From contig JAFGQA010000266.1 in the NCBI GenBank assembly GCA_016935885.1, positions 1 to 8,565 on the forward strand: a DNA stretch of 8,565 nucleotides, read 5' to 3'. Origin of the DNA: Phycisphaerae bacterium. GTDB taxonomy: Bacteria > Planctomycetota > Phycisphaerae > UBA1845 > UTPLA1. Of the stretch, positions 6,154-8,565 are shown one piece after another. A program made the translations under genes and the position numbers. The notes beneath the pieces were generated by a model that searched no databases, had not been told where the DNA came from, and was given only the letters and a program-made list of their open reading frames with translations. The first letter of the stretch is position 1; the number at the start of each line of letters is the position of its first letter.

Positions 6154-6269
6154 GTCGCGCAGGAATCACATGAACGGTTGATCCGCCTGCCGGCGGGCAG
6201 GTCCGCCAAACGGCAAGCCAGAAGGCTGGCCAAGCGGCGCCATCGCGCATGTTATTCCTGCGCGATGCC
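6151..6269 (-). repeat. Composite element copy 2 with 22-bp terminal inverted repeats, between convergent genes
   Basis: The ends 6151-6172 and 6248-6269 are inverted copies matching at 20 of 22 positions; the shared core is gcgcaggaat...acatg. On the minus strand, module A (6269-6229) is followed by module B (6220-6173), in the same order as copy 1 at 2214-2383. Module A also contains the 7-bp stem catcgcg/cgcgatg. The 119-bp element fills most of the 174-bp gap between the ends of aspS and the M28 peptidase gene, so both transcripts may run into it. No transposase and no clear target-site duplication are seen. Confidence 0.8.
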
Positions 6270-6300
6270 TACGGGCGGACCCGACCTGTGAGCCTCGCCG

Positions 6301-8343
6301 TCAGGATGCAGGGGACGCCAGCAGGGCCGAGACCATGCCGGGCACATCGTCGGCGTCGAGTTCGCTGTCGCCGGTGAAGTCGCCGTGGATGACGTCGCTT
6401 GGGCTCGGGTTGCCCAGGATCGCGTCCACGAACAAACGGATGTCCAGGCCATCGGTGTCGTCGTCCGCGTCCATGTCGCCATCGGCCGCCGAGGAGCAGA
6501 CCAGCGTGACAACCGAGAACGCGTCGAGCCCGGCCTCGACGATGCTTTGGGGATCGCCGTCGTTCGCTGTGAATCGTACGCGCATGGTCGACGTCAGCGA
6601 GACCTCCGCCGCCGCGAGGTCTGCCTGGTCGATGTCGTGATGATGCCACAGCAGTCCGCCGTCGGTGTCGTGCCTGGCGATTTCGGTCCAGGCGCCCACA
6701 CCGTCGTTACTGTTGATCTCGACCAGCAACCGGTCCGCGCCACCCTCGGCGTTGGTCAGGCGGAGGAAGTAGTCGTAACCGATGGTGATGCTGCCGGTGG
6801 ACATGTCGAGCGTTGGCGTGGTGAGGCGCACGGCACCGCCATCCACGTCCGTGTTGCCGAAGCCGTTTTCCGTGAGGTAGCACCGACCGCTGCCATCGGA
6901 ATCCAAGGCGGGGTCATAATCCCATCCGGGGTCGTTGACTGGTATGCCACGTTGCCAGTCGCCACCAGTCGCCCCGAGGTTCCCGGCGATCCAGCCCTGG
7001 TCGCTCTCGAAGTCCTCCTCGAAGACCACGATCCGGTCGATGGCGGCAAAGGCCGAGTAGCTGGCGGCCGGCACAGTGGCGGGACTCGTTGTGACGACGC
7101 CCCCGGTCGTCTCGGCGCTGACGTAGTAGAACATCTCCTGTCCGCACTCGAACGCCGGGAATTCCGCCTCATAGACGCTTGGGGCGATTTGCTCCATCGG
7201 TAGGGTCACGAACCCGCTACCGGCGTCGTAGTGCAACAGAGCCGTGTCGGGTTGCGGCGTCATACCGGCACTGCCGACCTCGACGTGCAGAGTCGTGCCA
7301 CCGGCTGGATTGATCAACTCAGGTCGGCCATACGGAAAGCTGAACGCCAGACCCGTCACGCCCGCGTGGTCAACCAGAAAGCCAACGATGCTGCGGGTCA
7401 TCCTGACGGCATAGGCGTAGTCGATGTAGCCGGGCGCGTCCACGCTGTCCTGCTGCGTGTGGTGGCGGGCGTTACTTGCGAATTCGCCCTCAATCAGCAG
7501 ACAAGCCTGGTATCCCGCAGCCTCGAACGGCGTGTGCGAGCTTTGCTCATCTTGGCCGCAGTCTGCATAAGTCAGACCGCCGCCGTACATCCCAATCGCT
7601 TCACCGATGGCCGCCTTAATCGGAGTCGATGCGGCCTGGCCAAAAAGACACGCGTGGTCGGTGTCGGTGTCATAGGCGACCCTATCCGCCGAGACCATGC
7701 CCAGGATATCCTCGGGGTAGTGCGCATCCACGTAGGCGTCGCTGCCGACGAGGCCCTGCTCCTCCATGTCAAAGACGATGAAGCAAATGGTGTACTCGGA
7801 GTCATACTGGCTGATGATGCGGGCTGCCTCCAGCAGCAAAGCGACGCCGCTGGCGTTCTCGTCTGCGCCTGGGTTGTTCGTCGAATCGCAGTGAGCACCG
7901 AGGATATATGCTTGATCCGGGTGAGCGGTCCCGAGCTTCGTCGCGACGACGTTGTAGTGAATTTCAGACGAATAATCGAACGGCTCCAGCGTGACGGCCA
8001 AGCCATAGCTCTCCAACTCGCTGATGATACTCGTCTGTGCTGGATCGTGCTCCGGGCCATCTGGGCCGCGGTTATCGCCGAAGTGCGTGTACAGAATTCC
8101 GGGCACGCTCAGGTCGTCGCCGATGAAATACCGGTAGCTGGCCTCGCTAACCTGCTCGGCGGCGGCCTGGCCCATGGGCGACGCGGCGGCGTTGCGACCG
8201 GTCCCGAAGGCGACCGATCCCAAGACGGCTACGATCATGCCTGCAAGTGGGGGGCGGACTCCCCGCAGCCTGTGCGGCACGACTGTCCGCTTGACCTCCT
8301 CCATGAGGTAAGCCAATGGTGGTAGGGTCTTGCACATCGGCAT
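6301..8343 (-). CDS. Secreted M28-family zinc peptidase with beta-sandwich and dockerin-like C-terminal tail
   Basis: Probable exported aminopeptidase-type metalloenzyme. Numbered from the ATG at 8343 (680 aa), M28 two-zinc signatures are His151 (GAHCDS), Asp161 (GADENASG), Glu194-Glu195 (DMEEQGLVGS; general base and ligand), Asp220 (ADRVAYD) and His295 (HHTQQDSVD). All five metal ligands and the base appear present. An export signal follows a long n-region (PHRLRGVRPPLAGMIVAVLGSVAFG, ~23-47). Residues ~434-614 (FEEDFESDQGW...) resemble a secreted jelly-roll-like domain. The last ~60 residues hold two acidic calcium-loop repeats (DGDMDADDDTDGLD and GDFTGDSELDADDVPG), a dockerin-like pair. The frame is open to an ATG at 8406, but that codon overlaps a -10 box, so a downstream start is preferred: ATG 8343 or 8337 (GGTGAT just upstream), or GTG 8280, which gives the cleanest signal peptide. 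The natural substrate is unknown. Confidence 0.9.
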   Translation of the reverse strand: MPMCKTLPPLAYLMEEVKRTVVPHRLRGVRPPLAGMIVAVLGSVAFGTGRNAAASPMGQAAAEQVSEASYRYFIGDDLSVPGILYTHFGDNRGPDGPEHDPAQTSIISELESYGLAVTLEPFDYSSEIHYNVVATKLGTAHPDQAYILGAHCDSTNNPGADENASGVALLLEAARIISQYDSEYTICFIVFDMEEQGLVGSDAYVDAHYPEDILGMVSADRVAYDTDTDHACLFGQAASTPIKAAIGEAIGMYGGGLTYADCGQDEQSSHTPFEAAGYQACLLIEGEFASNARHHTQQDSVDAPGYIDYAYAVRMTRSIVGFLVDHAGVTGLAFSFPYGRPELINPAGGTTLHVEVGSAGMTPQPDTALLHYDAGSGFVTLPMEQIAPSVYEAEFPAFECGQEMFYYVSAETTGGVVTTSPATVPAASYSAFAAIDRIVVFEEDFESDQGWIAGNLGATGGDWQRGIPVNDPGWDYDPALDSDGSGRCYLTENGFGNTDVDGGAVRLTTPTLDMSTGSITIGYDYFLRLTNAEGGADRLLVEINSNDGVGAWTEIARHDTDGGLLWHHHDIDQADLAAAEVSLTSTMRVRFTANDGDPQSIVEAGLDAFSVVTLVCSSAADGDMDADDDTDGLDIRLFVDAILGNPSPSDVIHGDFTGDSELDADDVPGMVSALLASPAS

Positions 8344-8404
8344 ATCACCCCGGGGGCCGCGCCAAGGTCGAATGGTGACCTCACCCTGGAGCTCTGGCAC
8401 GCGC

Positions 8405-8434
8405 ATTATACCGAAGTGTAGTCCGAAAATGCAA
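8405..8434 (-). promoter_or_regulatory. Sigma70-like promoter for the M28 peptidase gene
   Basis: On the minus strand, TTGCAT (8434-8429) and a perfect TATAAT (8410-8405) are separated by 18 nt. Transcription would start near 8398, inside the longest possible frame. This excludes the ATG at 8406 as the start for this transcript and leaves a ~55-nt leader to ATG 8343. In a GC-rich window a consensus -10 is notable, but the promoter type is assumed. Confidence 0.45.
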
Positions 8435-8482
8435 ACCCTGGCGGGGCTCAGTCATCGGGTGCGGGACAGTGTGGGCGGGTGC

Positions 8483-8505
8483 CACTGGCAGCTTGCCTGC
8501 CAGTG
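8483..8505. repeat. Hairpin repeat (cactggca stem)
   Basis: cactggca (8483-8490) and tgccagtg (8498-8505) form a perfect 8-bp stem with a 7-nt loop, about 80 bp upstream of the M28 gene. I recall this hairpin type as a dispersed planctomycete repeat; only one copy is present here. The rest of 8435-8565 shows no gene. Confidence 0.5.
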
Positions 8506-8565
8506 TGTATACCCCATGCGCCCACCAGAGAGGCCGCACGGGCGGACAGGCCGGCCGTGGCGCCC

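Noticed and set aside
6385..7203. 272-codon plus-strand frame opposite the peptidase C-terminal part
   Set aside because: Shadow of the minus-strand gene, with no family features and a composition typical of antisense reading.
7231..8325. Long open frame (364 codons) on the plus strand opposite the peptidase gene
   Set aside because: It is a high-GC shadow: no recognisable domain or signal, and the opposite strand carries all M28 ligands and a dockerin-like tail.

Overview
The window looks like chromosomal DNA of a high-GC bacterium, most likely a member of the Planctomycetota. This is inferred from three things: a secreted peptidase ending in a planctomycete-style dockerin-like tail, conserved-hypothetical secreted proteins with a C-terminal DGKDDGG...DYVFWP motif, and dispersed short repeats of the GTGVSPV / SAKRQALDKS / cactggca-hairpin kind that I associate with that phylum. 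No taxonomic marker other than aspS is present, so the assignment is tentative.

Layout. 1-84: one end of a dispersed repeat. 84-803 (-): small putative lipoprotein. 804-988: divergent intergenic region. 989-2257 (+): exported GH113-like glycoside hydrolase whose last ~52 residues are read from repeat DNA. 2258-2499: composite repeat, hairpins and a candidate promoter. 2500-3816 (+): conserved hypothetical, probably exported. 3817-4251: gene-poor stretch with two inverted arrays of the same 8-nt unit flanking a decayed four-helix-bundle (S23/IVS-type) gene remnant. 4252-6126 (+): aspS, complete, with a 42-bp heptanucleotide array read in frame. 6127-6300: a 119-bp element with 22-bp inverted ends between two convergent genes. 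6301-8343 (-): secreted M28-type zinc peptidase with a beta-sandwich and dockerin-like tail. 8407-8565: its promoter and another hairpin repeat.

The genes do not form an obvious pathway. Three encode probable exported or surface proteins and one encodes a core translation enzyme. The notable theme is the repeat population. At least five kinds of short repeat occur in 8.5 kb. Most sit just past stop codons or in convergent gaps, and two have become coding (the GH113 tail and the aspS insert). I found no CRISPR array, rRNA, tRNA, transposase or recognisable defence system.
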